From assembly GCA_024699855.1 (NCBI GenBank), contig JAMPIQ010000002.1, forward strand, positions 5,952,001-6,016,000: a stretch of DNA of 64,000 nucleotides, read 5' to 3'. Shown here piece after piece: positions 35,563-47,579 of the stretch. This DNA is from Aphelenchoides besseyi (lineage: Eukaryota; Nematoda; Chromadorea; Rhabditida; Aphelenchoididae). The notes under the pieces are model-generated. The model did not search any database and was not told where the DNA came from. It saw only the letters and a list, made by a program, of their open reading frames with translations. The first letter of the stretch is position 1; every line of letters starts with the position of its first letter. A program made the translations under genes and the position numbers.

Positions 35563-37373
35563 CTTAGGTAACCGCCTAAAAGTGCGAAGACCGACAAACT
35601 CACTTCTTAACTCCGCCCAATCATCTCAGGTTTACAGTAATCTTCGGTGCTTTTCATCGTTTCGACATCTAAACAACAAAACAAACGCGTGATTATTACC
35701 GTACAACTTCTTGAGCTTTCCGGACTTTTCATTCACGAAACATTGATTTATGAGCATCGATGACAAATCAATCCTCAGTTGATTCGATCAAATTTCACAA
35801 CTTTTGTTCGATGTCAAGTTCGTTGTTGTTTCATTGGTGTGGCCATCGTCTTAATGCATTTTTGAATCATTTTCTTGTCCTTTTGGTTGTTCTGTCGAAG
35901 TGTCAGACGATCAAATTTAAACGTCCACTTTGATTTCATTTACACACATCAAGTGCATTGAGCCGAAAAATTGAACCCAACGACCGGCTCGGTGGCGCCC
36001 CAATGACGCGCATAACAAGAACAAAATTAGCGGAATTTTTTTGCTCGCTGTTAATCACGAGAAGATTGAAAGGATCTTGACTTGCACATTGCATACGGTA
36101 ATAAAACGCCGAGAATAGACGACTATTGTTTCGACCTTGAACATCATATAAAATCTGTGTTTTGGAGATCAATGTTTGTTTTAACTGCTATCAAAATTCT
36201 CGTTCCAATTCCAATGATTGTCGAAGTTCCATTCATTTTCGGTTGATGCCGAACGCTCGCGAAACGACATTCGCTCTTGACAAGGTGTAAAAACTTGCAG
36301 TTATACCGCGCCCTTCGGACGGTCTCTAAGTGCGTTGGGTGCATTCTGACTGTCGAAGAGTGATAAATGAACGTCAATGAAGTTGTTTATTTCCAGTATA
36401 ACCAACCAATTTGGCTGCAAACAAACGATCTTGTTGTTATAACTTCGAAAATACTACTCTACGACTTGATCGCTTAAGAGACCAACTGCAAATTTCTCAA
36501 TTCTTTCACTGTGACACGTGCGATTTATCATTTGATAGTCACGACGTTTCATGAAAACAGCTCACTTATCGATCATATATTTGATCTCGATTAGAATGCT
36601 GCAGAATAGAAATCACGCATCAACGTTACACTGCTTTGTGACGCCCTTTGATCGACTATCTCGTAAGTTCCACAAACGACGTCCTGGAAGCTGCATGTGA
36701 TTCGGTTAGTGCAGAACTAATGAGCGAGTAATTGCGCGAAAATGTTATTGCAAGACAGCCGATCTACGCTGTTAACGCCCGGGAACGGATGATGATCAGA
36801 AATTAACCCAGCCGTTTTAGGTAAATATTTTGACCGTGCAATTGTAAATAAGAACAAACATTGACGTCCAGAAAATTTATTACCCTCTTTGATCAACAAA
36901 CTTCACTGTCCAAAGCTTAAACGTTGACTACGATTAGAGACCAATGACTCATGTTTTCGACTTCCCCTTGATAGTAATACAAGTCAAGAATAGTTCCGAC
37001 CAGTTTTAAGCCAAACAAAAAGTACAGTACCACGAGATATCATATTGAAGTCGACACTTACTGACATTTAAGTGACTGAGAAAGAACTATTAAAACAAGT
37101 ACCGGATTAAACGTATTCGAATCATGAATATTTCAGGTTTACAGTTTTCGTGTCGACAACCTTTACAGCTTCTACAACAATCGTCTATTCACGGCTAATC
37201 ACTTCACCTTCGACAATCAAAGAGAGCGATCATTTAAAGCGCTTACCTTGCCGATTTGAATACTTTGATCTTGTCTCCAAAACATTTCAATGAATATAAA
37301 CGTGGCCATTCGTAGGTACAATAAGAAGTTTTTGTGTTTATTTCGAGTGGACAAGCTTTCCAGTGTTCAAAGT
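35563..37373. other. Intergenic gap
   Basis: About 1.8 kb without a supported gene. The minus-strand open frames at 36.0-36.4 kb lack ATG starts, splice partners and family resemblance. Two TAC(C/G)GTA copies occur (35697, 36094). Confidence 0.5.
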
Positions 37374-38954
37374 TCATGGTTGAGATCCCATGATTCCAGG
37401 CTGGGCAATTGATTGGATGATCGTGTTTTGTTGTGGTTGCGGACGTTGAGGTTGAGCGACGGATGCCCCGGCCGGCTGAAGTGGTGGATTAGCGGCGAGA
37501 TTCTTCATGTAGGTCGCGTAATCGGCCATGAACTGAGTCAACTGCGGGCGTTGAAGACCTTTGGTTTGAATGTATTCACACAAGGTACGATGAATGAACA
37601 GATATTGCGCCTCAGTTTGGACAGAATTATGACGACGACAACGGAGATCTTTGACCACTTCGTAGACCTAAAGCCAGCCATAGGTTTTGGGAATTACTGT
37701 TGGAATGTTACCGAAAACGGCTTGTGATCCAAAAGCTTTGCGACAAGGATCGCTAATGCCTAAACAACAAACATCGATTTCTTCATTGTAATCAAAACTA
37801 CCACAACAGTTCCGGTACGTCCCACTCCTGCACTGCAATGAACCTGGAATCAAAGAACAGTCTCGGATTTGATCTTAGCGCGTACCACAATATTTCCGTT
37901 AAGAAAACGACGAATAGCGCGAAGAAGACGAAGAACTCCGAAACCAGAAGGCGGCACTCGCTTGTCAGGCCACGTCTTCCAAGCGTACAACTGAATCTTC
38001 AACGTTGATGGACTGTTCTTCTCGCCAACTTCCAAATTGATGCAATCGAATGCGCGATCGAAATTGAGGTCGGTCTGAAAAAGGACACTGGTTAGTCGTT
38101 TTCTTATGTTCAATTCACTTTGACGTGACGAACAACCAAATAACCGTATTCCTTGACCTCTCCTTCGTTGACCGGATAATATTGGGCACATTTTGGTTTT
38201 CCATCCTCTTCAAAGTGGCAGAGCTTCACGATGCAAACAGGTTTCTCTTGGAATATCATGCGCCAAAAGTCGTTGACTGTATCCGGTAATGGTCCCTTAA
38301 AGAATGGTCAATTGGATCTGAAGGCATCAACTCACTTGAGTACAGATGAAGCGATTGCCGAGTCCTGGTATGTCGACGAAGTTGGCGTGAATGTAATCCA
38401 ACTCCGGTGGAACATTGTAGGTGAGTTTGACTCGAGTCGCATCGTAGCATACTTGATCCGTGTAGCTAAACAGAGAGATTTTTGGTTTGATCGAATGTTT
38501 ACACTCACCGATTGCGCATTCGATTTGCATCAAAGGCGGTGGCTGCACGATTCGGAGGCAAGAAAGCTTTCAGCTCCGCGAATTCTCGTTGCATTCCGGT
38601 CAGCCCAGTTGCCGCCAATCGATCCACAAACGCGTTCATGACCGCCGTGGTTTGTGAATCGAGAGACGGACGACGACGGTTGTTGTCATCTTCACTCTGC
38701 AAAGAACGTTGATCGAAGAACGTGAAAACCCAACTTCAGTTCCGGCAGTTCCAGTGGTTTGATTGTCTTCAGTAGTCACTTCTTCGCCAGTCATGTTGTC
38801 ACTGCGATTTCCACCTCGAGCACGACGAGTTCCGCGTTTCTTCAAATTTCCTGCCTGGAATTCACTGATTCTAAGCCAGAACTAACTCCTGTTAACTCAC
38901 TGAACGACGGATGTTGGTCGTTTGCTGACGAGGAGTTGAAGGCGGAGGAGGCAT
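37374..38954 (-). CDS. Non-receptor protein tyrosine phosphatase
   Basis: Starts MPPPPSTPRQQTT at 38954. A low-complexity basic/acidic N-terminus of about 60 residues (KKRGTRRARGGNRSDN) precedes one PTP domain: a leading helix (SLDSQTTAVMNAFVDRLAAT), NRYTDQVCYDATRVKLTY, DYIHANFVDIPGLGNRFICT, GPLPDTVNDFWRMIFQEKP, the WPD loop in YAWKTWPDKRVPPSG, the P-loop HCSAGVGRTGT with catalytic Cys and Arg, and the Q loop in QTEAQYLFIHRTLCEYI. All catalytic residues are present, so it should be active. A proline/glutamine-rich tail (PLQPAGASVAQPQRPQPQQ) follows. There is no signal peptide or TM segment, so it is cytosolic; a single domain with short tails resembles the expanded nematode PTP group. Introns are about 38-50 nt. 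It is divergent from the 39.1-kb gene, starts being 178 bp apart. Confidence 0.9.
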
Positions 38955-39132
38955 CGCGAAAGACAAAATAACTGAACGACTGGCTCGAAATCGGCAATTG
39001 AGAGCGACTGAAACTGGGATGCTCGGACTCGTGAATTCTGCAGGAAGTTTGCATGAGCAAGAAATTTGCATCAAAAAGTAAATTCTCTTCATCCATCTAT
39101 TTCAATCGTCAGTCAGGAGGCAGTTGTCTGCG

Positions 39133-39859
39133 ATGAAGCTCAAGGCTATTCTCTGCTCTTTTCGAATCGTTCTGTGTATTGCGGTGATTTCGATTGCAAG
39201 TTCTTACAATCAACTCTGTGGTCCAGCAGAAGAATGTGCAATAGCAGGTAGCACAAGAACTGTGACCGAATGTTCAAATCGTTTTGTTGCAGGAAACTTT
39301 ACTTTGGATTCGTATGTGGATCAGCGTTCTTGTGTTCAGGTAAGTCACATGTCGAGTGTTTATTCTTCTGTTGATTTCCAGTTGGATTTGATGGGAACTC
39401 TGAAGGCGGCAATCAAATTGGATTTTCGCGACAACGACGATGTTTGCTTGCTTGTCTTTATTCATCTGGCTACTGATTTGATTGTCGTTTTGGCGTGCCA
39501 AATTTACTTCGACAAAGTGAAGGAGCAAGGCGCTCAAAGTTGTCTGATGACCGTGGAAATGGCCATCTACGTGACCTCAGTCTTGATCGTCTACTTCATG
39601 GACCGCCACTCAATCAAAAGCTCAGAAATTAAAATGCCTCGTTTGATGAACACCGTCGAGATCAATGCAATAGTGGTGAGTAACAACACGCTCGTAGTCG
39701 CCATCTTATTTTCAGTTCTTCATTCTTGTCTCGTGTTGCGCGTTTGGTCTTGATTTGCTTCTTTGGCTCTCCATTCCGATTCCTTTCAAGTTCAAACTCA
39801 CTACTCGCAATCTTTCGGCGGGCAACTCGATTGCCAAATTGAAAAACCAGAACAGTTGA
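39133..39859 (+). CDS. Small multi-pass membrane protein, unrecognised
   Basis: Three exons (39133-39339, 39382-39675, 39716-39859) give 214 residues in frame. The N-terminus (MKLKAILCSFRIVLCIAVIS) is a signal peptide or first TM. Then comes a Cys-containing loop (NQLCGPAEECAIAGS, FTLDSYVDQRSC) and three more hydrophobic segments: VCLLVFIHLATDLIVVLAC, SCLMTVEMAIYVTSVLIVYF and FFILVSCCAFGLDLLLWLSI. The tail is basic. The four-helix topology recalls small nematode tetraspan proteins, but no signature allows a family name. AATAAA lies about 18 nt after the stop. Confidence 0.75.
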
Positions 39860-41387
39860 TGTAACCGATGAAGAGAAATAAACGTGCATTTGAAGTTCAA
39901 TCATCTCCCCTGACCTCCCACATACTACAAATAAAAAGGAGCTCTCGTTGATAATAACACAAGATGTAGTTTTCGGAAAAATATCCTTTTCGAAGAACAT
40001 ATGTCGCTAAGATACGATATTTTCAAGTCCGATCCAGATTTCCACTTGTTGAACGTATAGACTTAACTTTGGGTTTGTTGGATAGCTCATGAGGAGATGG
40101 TATACAAATTTAGCCATCGCAGCTCTCTGCGATATAAAACCTACAAGAGCTTTTCGTAATGAATACTCAATGATCTACTAATTCATGTCAATCAACTACT
40201 TATATCTATTGTTGTAGTAGTTAACGCAGTAAATTTTGAAGCTATCGAAACATCAAAACATTCAAAAACGTTCAATTCTTGCTGATCGTTCTGTTGTGAC
40301 TTATTTTGCTTAGTATTCGAACAGTTTACAACCAGAGAAGACCTTAGAATTCGTCTAAATTTACTGCAAATATTAGCATTGACTTCTAACCTAAGAAGCG
40401 CGCTCATTGGCTGTCTGTCTTTTTCGAGAGAACGCGCGGACTGTTTTTTGGAGAAGAAAAGAAGTCACAGACGAGTGAGAGATCACTTGTCCTCAGATTC
40501 TCTCGCTCTGCTCGCCACCCACTGGCCAGGCGGTCTTCTAATTGAGCGGCTCCTTTAAAAACAACGTGCTTTCCGGTTCTTGTGTCTACTTGTAATGTGT
40601 CTCTTGTATAGGAGTGCTTTCAACTAGACCTGAAGGAAAACTGTAAGCCCTTTAAGTTACTCCACGTGCTTCGGTACCCGGGATATCAACAGGAGTCTCG
40701 GTCGGTCGCGGCGTGACTTTGCTTCGGCGCAGATGGTAATCCGGGTTGGTGATCGTCTGAGAATCCCGTCGAGTATGTTGGCTGCTAGGAAGATCCTGGT
40801 TAACTTTTTGTCAAATTCAGTCCATTAGAACGCTTTTGCTTCAACTTTAATGCTTTTTAAATTCTTTTATAGTCAAATAGAACTTGCTAGCAACGACATT
40901 GAGAGAGCGGCTCAAAGACGATGACTGAATGTGTTTTCATAAGTTAAGCTTACAACCATTTAATGTCCTAGAAATCGTTGCGAGTTCCTTTTCCTTTCAT
41001 ACGACTTCGATGCCAACTCTTCTCACACTTTAAGTTCTTTACAAGCTCAAGCAAACAACAAAACACCGACGCATATCAATTAGATTCTTTACTAGTGTTT
41101 TTTTTGATTCGCAAACTCGAATTCGTCTTTAAACAACTTTAGATTATTTGCTTTTCGTTGTCTGCTAAGCTTTCTTAGATCAAAAACCAGTTATTTCGGT
41201 TTCAGTAGACGACCAATACTTGGTAGCTTATTGTCCAATGCTATCAACTCGTCTGTGCTTTATTTACATGATTAAAGTTTAAAAAATGCACAATAACTTG
41301 AGATCAGAGGTTTTGAACACGGGATAATGTAGTGAAAGAAAAAAGATATTACACATAGAATGATAAGTAGAGATAACGTTAAGAAGC
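39860..41387. other. Intergenic region between convergent genes
   Basis: 1.5 kb separate the 3' ends of the 39-kb membrane protein (+) and calpain-15 (-). Most is AT-rich and featureless; the GC-rich island inside is listed separately. Confidence 0.55.
40386..40812. other. GC- and CpG-rich island with promoter-like words
   Basis: This stretch differs in composition from its AT-rich flanks. It contains an inverted CCAAT box in a GCGCGC context (near 40400), an E-box CACGTG (about 40663), KpnI/SmaI-like palindromes near 40674 and several CG-rich stems. The longest open frame is 31 codons (ATG at 40733), so it is probably not protein coding. No tRNA, snRNA, SRP or RNase P signature was recognised. 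It may be an unannotated non-coding RNA gene or an orphan promoter. Confidence 0.4.
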
Positions 41388-44299
41388 TTATAAATACATG
41401 GGAGTTGGTCCATGAAGACCAAATCCAGTTTCAGAAAAGAATCCTGGAGCATGCTGTGCCTGAGGCGCCGGAGTAAACATCTGACCCAACTGAGCGCGAC
41501 TAACCAAACGGACATCTAAGCGATGACGAACGGAAAATGGTTGTGTTGATTCGAAATGGGTTAGTACGCCAACAATCTACAACAACAAATAGATTAGTTC
41601 TGGTAGTGTTCAATTTACCTGTCGATGCATAGGACTGAAGTTCATAAGAAAATTTTGTTTTAAGAATATCAGTATTTAACTTACGGTATTGAATCGAATG
41701 TTGTCAGGGTGCCACGTGTTGAAATCACGTTTGTTGATTGAATGCAATCGCTTTTCACCTTAACAATATTGTTTTATACATCTCATTGATAAAATACCTG
41801 AAGACATTGTTTGTTTGACAGGTTGTCAATCATAACCATCAGTCCACTAAATTTAGATGTCAAAACTCTTGCAATGCAATTTGGCAGCGACTAAAATGTT
41901 CGATTTCTGAGATATCTAGTTAACTTCTTACCGTTTCGACCCTTCCATATTTAATCATGAGATTCTCGAGACATTTTCGCATATAACGTGAATGAGCCGG
42001 AAAGACTTCAGTGTGTACGCGTCGAGCACTAGAACATAGAAGTTTATGGGTCTTGAAGCTGGTCTTACCTGTAAACAACCATACTGCCCGATTGTACAAA
42101 TCCATCAACCGCTTTGATCATTGAAATCGCGTAGACTACGTATGTTCCGGGCAGAAGAAACAAATCCTCGACATTCACGCTTGCATGCACTCTACGCTCC
42201 GATTTAGCAACCAATTCGCCTGGAACACAAACATCCTGTGCAGTTTCGTCTTCTCGATGAACCAAAACCAAAATATCCAAATCGTCGGTCCCAGCTCGAG
42301 ACTTTTGAAACAAAGAAATGAAAACTTCCGTTGGTTCGGTAACTACGAGACGAATACAACCACAGCGTTTTGCATCCCATCCGATATTTAATGGCCATCG
42401 AACTGTATGTTGCAGATTGAGTCTCGCGATATCGACAGCATCAAAATATTTGGCAAATTGTTCAAATGGCATCTAATTTGAAAATAAACATCCAAATATT
42501 ATTTTCACTTACCCAAAATGTTCCAGTTGAATGACCTCCGGGATTGAGTTCTCTTCGCAATTGATCAGTCCAACCGCTCCATTTGGGAGACCATTCACCA
42601 CTCCAAACAAACTGACCCCACGGATTCTTTAGGCGAATCAACCTCTGGGATCCAACTTGACAAACGTTAAGAATCGAGTAGGCGTGCTGGGCCATCAGTC
42701 CCAGTCCTTTGTATTCGTCGATGTTGACCGGATTTCTGCCGGCGCCGCATGAAGCACCCATCAAGAAAAGTGCTTCGTTCGCAGTAACAAGTTGTGCCCA
42801 AACAAAGTCAAGATTTGCCTGGTCTTCGGGCAGACATGCGTCAAGATCCAACGTTTGGCACGGACAACCGATCAACGTGACCAGACCTTCGTGTATTCGT
42901 CCAGCTCTTAATCTGGAAAAGAAATTATTTCCAGTTTTTATTAAAGTATTGCACCGTGAATATGATCCGTAGCATTTGGCCAACGCTTTCTCAATTAAGC
43001 TCACCCACAACTGTTATCAAAAGTTAAATGCGATTTCAATAGCTAAAAAACCTGATTCATTCGTCCAACAGCAAAAATCATTGTTCGTTTGATGGCGTGA
43101 CATGGGAAGAAATCGTCGATAACAACCGTTTTCGGAAGACCGTCAATGTAGAGACGAATCATATACACACCATTCGCACTGTATTCTTTGTTGTTAATGA
43201 AAATTGTTTCCAGAATTTCGCGTCGTTCGGCAATCAAAGATAGAGCTAAACGCGAAAATGCACTTTAGTTTCTTGAAAATGGCGCAAATTGGCGATCTTC
43301 GCCTCAACTGAGAAGACAAACCAATGAAGAAATATATTTTCCAAGAAAAAAAGTAAAGTGCAATTTACCCGAAATAAACCAGCAGTTTCCAAGAAGACCC
43401 TGCTCGATGTCCGACGATTTTGGATCATTGAAAATTGACCATCGGCATTTACGACCATCTTTGGTTACAATGTCTTGCGGTCGAAGCCAAATGATATTCA
43501 AATTTGGTCTGTCCAACGAACTCAGATCACCAATAGAACGATTTGAATGAGGAAAGGAATCGTCAATAAACGACTGGTTATACTCGTTGCAGAAGCGTAT
43601 GATCGTTTCGTACACTCGTGCACATTCGCGACTATCTTCTTCAGCAGATTGAATCGGCAATTGAGAATAAGCAGATTGATCCAAATATCCCTGCATGTTC
43701 AACTGAAAAAAAAACGATGAGAAAATGAAAACATTTGAACAAACTTTTGGTTGATGAACAACTCTCAAGGCTGATTTCTTGTGGCACAATGGACATTTCG
43801 CGTCGATTGGCGATTCCGGTTGTTGCAGAGCACATCTCTCGCATCGCCATTTGAAGAACTGTTTCTCTAAGATTCACGTAATCTTGTAACTAGACTTCTC
43901 AACTCACCAATCTGTTTGCTCAAATTACATCCCGAACAATTTTCGTTTTGATTCAGACGATTACAACGCGAACAAAGCCAATTATCGTTTCCGTGAATCA
44001 AATTCTCAGTCAACGGTGTGAATTGATTGGCTAGAACATCAATAGCCGAATCGATTCGAGCGACAGCTGAAGACACCAACGGAACTAAACAGAAAAATGC
44101 AAAAAACAACGAAAGTCAAGAACCTACGAATGAACCTGTTGGACGTTTGATTTGGTGGTCGTTGTGTTGGAGTACTTGCGGTCGGCTTCGGAGTTTGACA
44201 AGCGGCACACTGGGCGTACAGAAGCTGATTGATTAATGTACATCTCTGACATTGCCAATTATCCACATTGGCAGTTGTCCCGCTCATTGAATGCGCCAA
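41388..44299 (-). CDS. capn15: Calpain-15 / small optic lobes (SOL) protease
   Basis: Starts MAHSMSGTTANVDNW at 44299. Three RanBP2-type zinc fingers come first: NWQCQRCTLINQ...CAAC; NWLCSRCNRLNQNENCSGC; and WRCERCALQQ...CPLC. The calpain core follows: IWLRPQDIVTKDGRKCRW, DIEQGLLGNCWFIS spliced to ALSLIAERREI (catalytic Cys), YSANGVYMIRLYIDGLPKTV, LWVSLIEKALAKCYGSYS, HAYSILN (catalytic His) and LKNPWG (catalytic Asn). A beta-sandwich-like region (HTVRWPLNIGWDAKRCGCIR) and a SOL-homology C-terminus ending GFFSETGFGLHGPTPMYL close the protein. It lacks the EF-hand domain of classical calpains, as expected of CAPN15. The triad is complete, so it should be an active intracellular cysteine protease; zinc fingers of this type often bind ubiquitin or RNA. 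Introns are 40-60 nt. Confidence 0.9.
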
Positions 44300-45226
44300 A
44301 ATGTCGACCCGTCGATTGAAAAGGCGGTAAAATGTGAAGAGAAATCAATTTGTCATCGCTGATTTCTGAAAAAAACGACGTTTCTCGTCATCGTTTGAAC
44401 AAACGGAAACACGAAAGAAGTGAGTCACTGGTGCGCTACGAATTGCTCTGCACCGCTTACACGCGCGGCAATGTAAAGTCGAGTTTGGTGCGTACCTGTC
44501 GCTGAGATCACACGGTTTCTCTTCTTCGGATTTGCGAATTTGAGACAAAAAAGAAATCAAATTGAGTTTTAGCGAAATGAAATTCGAGTTCTCTTGTTGT
44601 CATCTCTTATTTACACCTCTGATAGGTCAAATGTTACCCTTGGAGCTGAACAAGAAGAATCATAGTTTAACGATTGAATCCCAATTAATCCGAAAAGTGA
44701 TCGTAAACACAAGTTCAGAGTTCGACTCGAGGCTTCTGCACATCCCCAACGTGTTTCTGATGTGGAACAAAGGTGAAGACAAAGAACAAACAAAGAAAAG
44801 ATGACGACATAAAATACGAGCAAACTTTTTGTTTGCATTCTGTGAAATTTAAAGAGAAGTTGCGAAAGAGCTAAGACGTCGAACGTCGTGCGTGGTCGCG
44901 GCGATTGAGGTTTGTAGACGCGAAAATGACCGACTGGACACCATTGTTTGAATACGTGACGATATCTTGAGCGGTGAAGAGAAGGAAGTAAAAAACGTCC
45001 ACAGGTTGAAAGGTCGAGAGAACAAGGAACTTTAAAAGATCACAAAACAATCGGACCGAGTACTCACGTAGCTGATCGGATCAACGAGAGTGACCGCCTT
45101 CTTAATCGCCGATGGTCCACTTTTTCAAATTATGTCTAAGGGCATCATATTCCGGTCACGAAGTTTTGGCGCGTGTGCGACGGCGGAAATCCGCTATTTG
45201 AGTTACCGTAGTGAAGCACAAGAACA
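44300..45226. other. Divergent intergenic region, calpain-15 / cky-1
   Basis: 0.93 kb between divergent starts. It probably carries both promoters. One TACCGTA copy lies at 45204, just before the cky-1 ATG. No coding chain was seen. Confidence 0.5.
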
Positions 45227-47412
45227 ATGGACCAACTTCACTATCAATTAATTGCCACTGATAATGTCGAGGAGTTGGAATTGCCAGCACGGTAGTTGAA
45301 AGTATAATAACGAAATGATATCGTGTGTTTAGTTCAACACGCGGTGCTTCCAAACATCGTCGTGATCAGATTAACATTGAAATCCAACGTCTACGGGATC
45401 TACTTCCGTTGAACAGCTGCGTGAAGGATCGACTTTTTCAACTTCAAGTCATGTCCTTAGCATGCATCTATCTACGAAAACAAAGCTACTTACCACATGG
45501 TCGGTTTCTAACAACAATTCCGATAATCTTTTATATTAGTTGTTTTAACGTGTGAAAAGCCGATTTATCCGTTAGCCTTTTCAACACCAATACCCAAAGA
45601 CATCAATCCGTACAAAGCGATTCGTGGTTTCATGTTAATGTCAACATTCGAAGGTAAACTGCTTCATCTCTCAGACAATGCAAGCGAATATTTGGGCTTC
45701 TCTGTGGTTTGTTTGTCTCAACTGATCAGTTATTCTGTTTTGAAGGAAGAAATCATGTGTCAAGGTGATGCAATTTACGATCTAATTGATGTTCGTGATC
45801 ATCAAACCGTTCAATCCGTCATGAACTCCGGACCATCGTCGGCTTTTGATACGTCGATTGACGGCGATCGTGCGTTCGTTTGTCGAATGAATTTGTCGCG
45901 AACAGCTAAACGACAAGTTCAACATTACAAAGTAAGCTTCTTGTAGAGATAAAACCAAGAAAATACTGTGCATTTAGTTGATAGTTGTTGAGGGACGTTA
46001 CATTCATCCACTGGAGTACTACAAAACCGTGAATTCAATAGCCACCGTCCAACCACCAATCCAACCAATTTTTGCCGCCTTCTGTACACCGCTTTTAACA
46101 CTCGATAACGTGGAGACTATCTCACAAGGAAATACGGAAACGTTTACTTCCGTACATACAATGGACATGCACTTTGTTGATATCGATGAAATTGGCACTG
46201 AGCGTTTGGGTTTCTCGGTGGACCAAATTCAGCAGCTGAATTGGTATGACTTGATTCATCCCGATCAATTACCGGCCTTTGCTGAACGACATCATTTGCG
46301 TAAGCCAAATATTGTCTAATGTCTATCCGTGAGTCTTTCAGTTTGTCGGGAACGAGAAGGTTCGATTGTTTCTTTGACGCGTCTGGAAACTGAATTTGGA
46401 GAGTGGATTTGGTTACACTCGGTACTTACAATCAAAAATGCAAACTCATTTGATGGCCTCACATGTCAACCGTTGATCTACGCCGTACATCAAATTTTTA
46501 GGTTTGTAATCATAAATGTTCTTACAATCATAATCCCTTTTAGCGATATTCAAGCTTATTCATTACGAAACAGTCCATGGATTTATGCGACAAAACACTA
46601 CGAGAGTTTTCGCGATCCTCAAAAGCACTTCGAACTGCTGGATTGTGGAAGCTCACCAGATTCAACTCAAAATCAGAGCTCTGATTTTGGAATAGCTGCT
46701 CCACAAGTGGGTTTACAGATCGTCCATTTCTATTCGTTTATTGCAGATTCGTGTTAAAATACCTAAAACTTTTCAACATTACGAACAATCTTTTGATCCG
46801 AATAACAACCAAACTCATGATCATGGAAAAGATAGCATATCGGAAGTCAACTCAAAATTAAAATTTGACTACTCGCTTCACTCCAATTCGACAACTTCTG
46901 GTATTTTTTCCACTAGTTCCGTTTGTCTACAGATACATTTAGCTTCACGATCATTGTGTTTGGAACAATTGCTTTGTACTTCCGACCTCTTCGATCATAG
47001 TTTGCCGGAGCTTGGCGACGGTATCGAAGAATATTTCCGACAAGTTGAACAAACTACAGAAATTTCACCATCAACTTCATCAACTGACCGTTATACACAC
47101 GAGTCAATCGTTGAAACGCCCACCATCAGGGGAATTAAACGCGAGTTCTCATCACCGCCATTAGCAGACAACGCATGGTGGCCGTTGAATTCCAACGGTC
47201 TGTGGACTCATTTTGCCGAGCCATCGACAACCTTGTTGCCGTCTGTTCACTCATTGAATCTTGGATCCAACAACTCACAATTCCAAATCAAACGACAACG
47301 CTCTTCGATCATATCCGCGCACTTGAATGAGAAACCAAATGAAAACAACAATTCGTGGTCTCCAAATCGATGTGGGAATCAAACAATTAACTGGACTAGC
47401 ATCTCATCTTAA
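45227..47412 (+). CDS. cky-1: bHLH-PAS transcription factor, NPAS4/Dysfusion/CKY-1 type
   Basis: Eight exons (45227-45291, 45333-45499, 45576-45706, 45746-45931, 45978-46299, 46342-46501, 46544-46706, 46747-47412) total 1,860 nt, encoding 619 residues. The 21-codon first exon (MDQLHYQLIATDNVEELELP) joins via a 41-nt intron to the basic helix-loop-helix RSTRGASKHRRDQINIEIQR, LRDLLPLNSCVKDRLFQLQV, MSLACIYLRK, which mirrors NPAS4. PAS-A follows (GFMLMSTFEGKLLHLSDNAS, MCQGDAIYDLIDVRDHQTVQ), then PAS-B (FVDIDEIGTERLGFSVDQIQ, LNWYDLIHPDQLPAF). The long C-terminus is Ser/Thr/Asn-rich with acidic patches, consistent with transactivation. NPAS4-class factors dimerise with ARNT (AHA-1) and respond to neuronal activity or pattern pharyngeal and tracheal cells. 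Activity regulation here is inference from the family. Confidence 0.92.
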
Positions 47413-47440
47413 ACATATAGTTTCAATATTTTTGTCTTTC

Positions 47441-47446
47441 AATAAA
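47441..47446 (+). terminator. Polyadenylation signal of cky-1
   Basis: AATAAA lies 29 nt after the cky-1 stop. The convergent KMO gene stops about 130 bp farther on. Confidence 0.6.
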
Positions 47447-47579
47447 ACACCGGTAATAAACACGATGTCTTTCTTTAAATTGGTTTGTATTCTTTAGACA
47501 GATAAACAACAGAGTTGTAACCTTTGTGTTCATGATTTTTATTCAGTCTTTTTTGACAATAAACATATGATCTTTAGGT

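Noticed and set aside
36144..36377. Minus frames at 36.0-36.4 kb
   Set aside because: No ATG in the better-looking frame, stops cannot be bridged by plausible introns, and no family resemblance.
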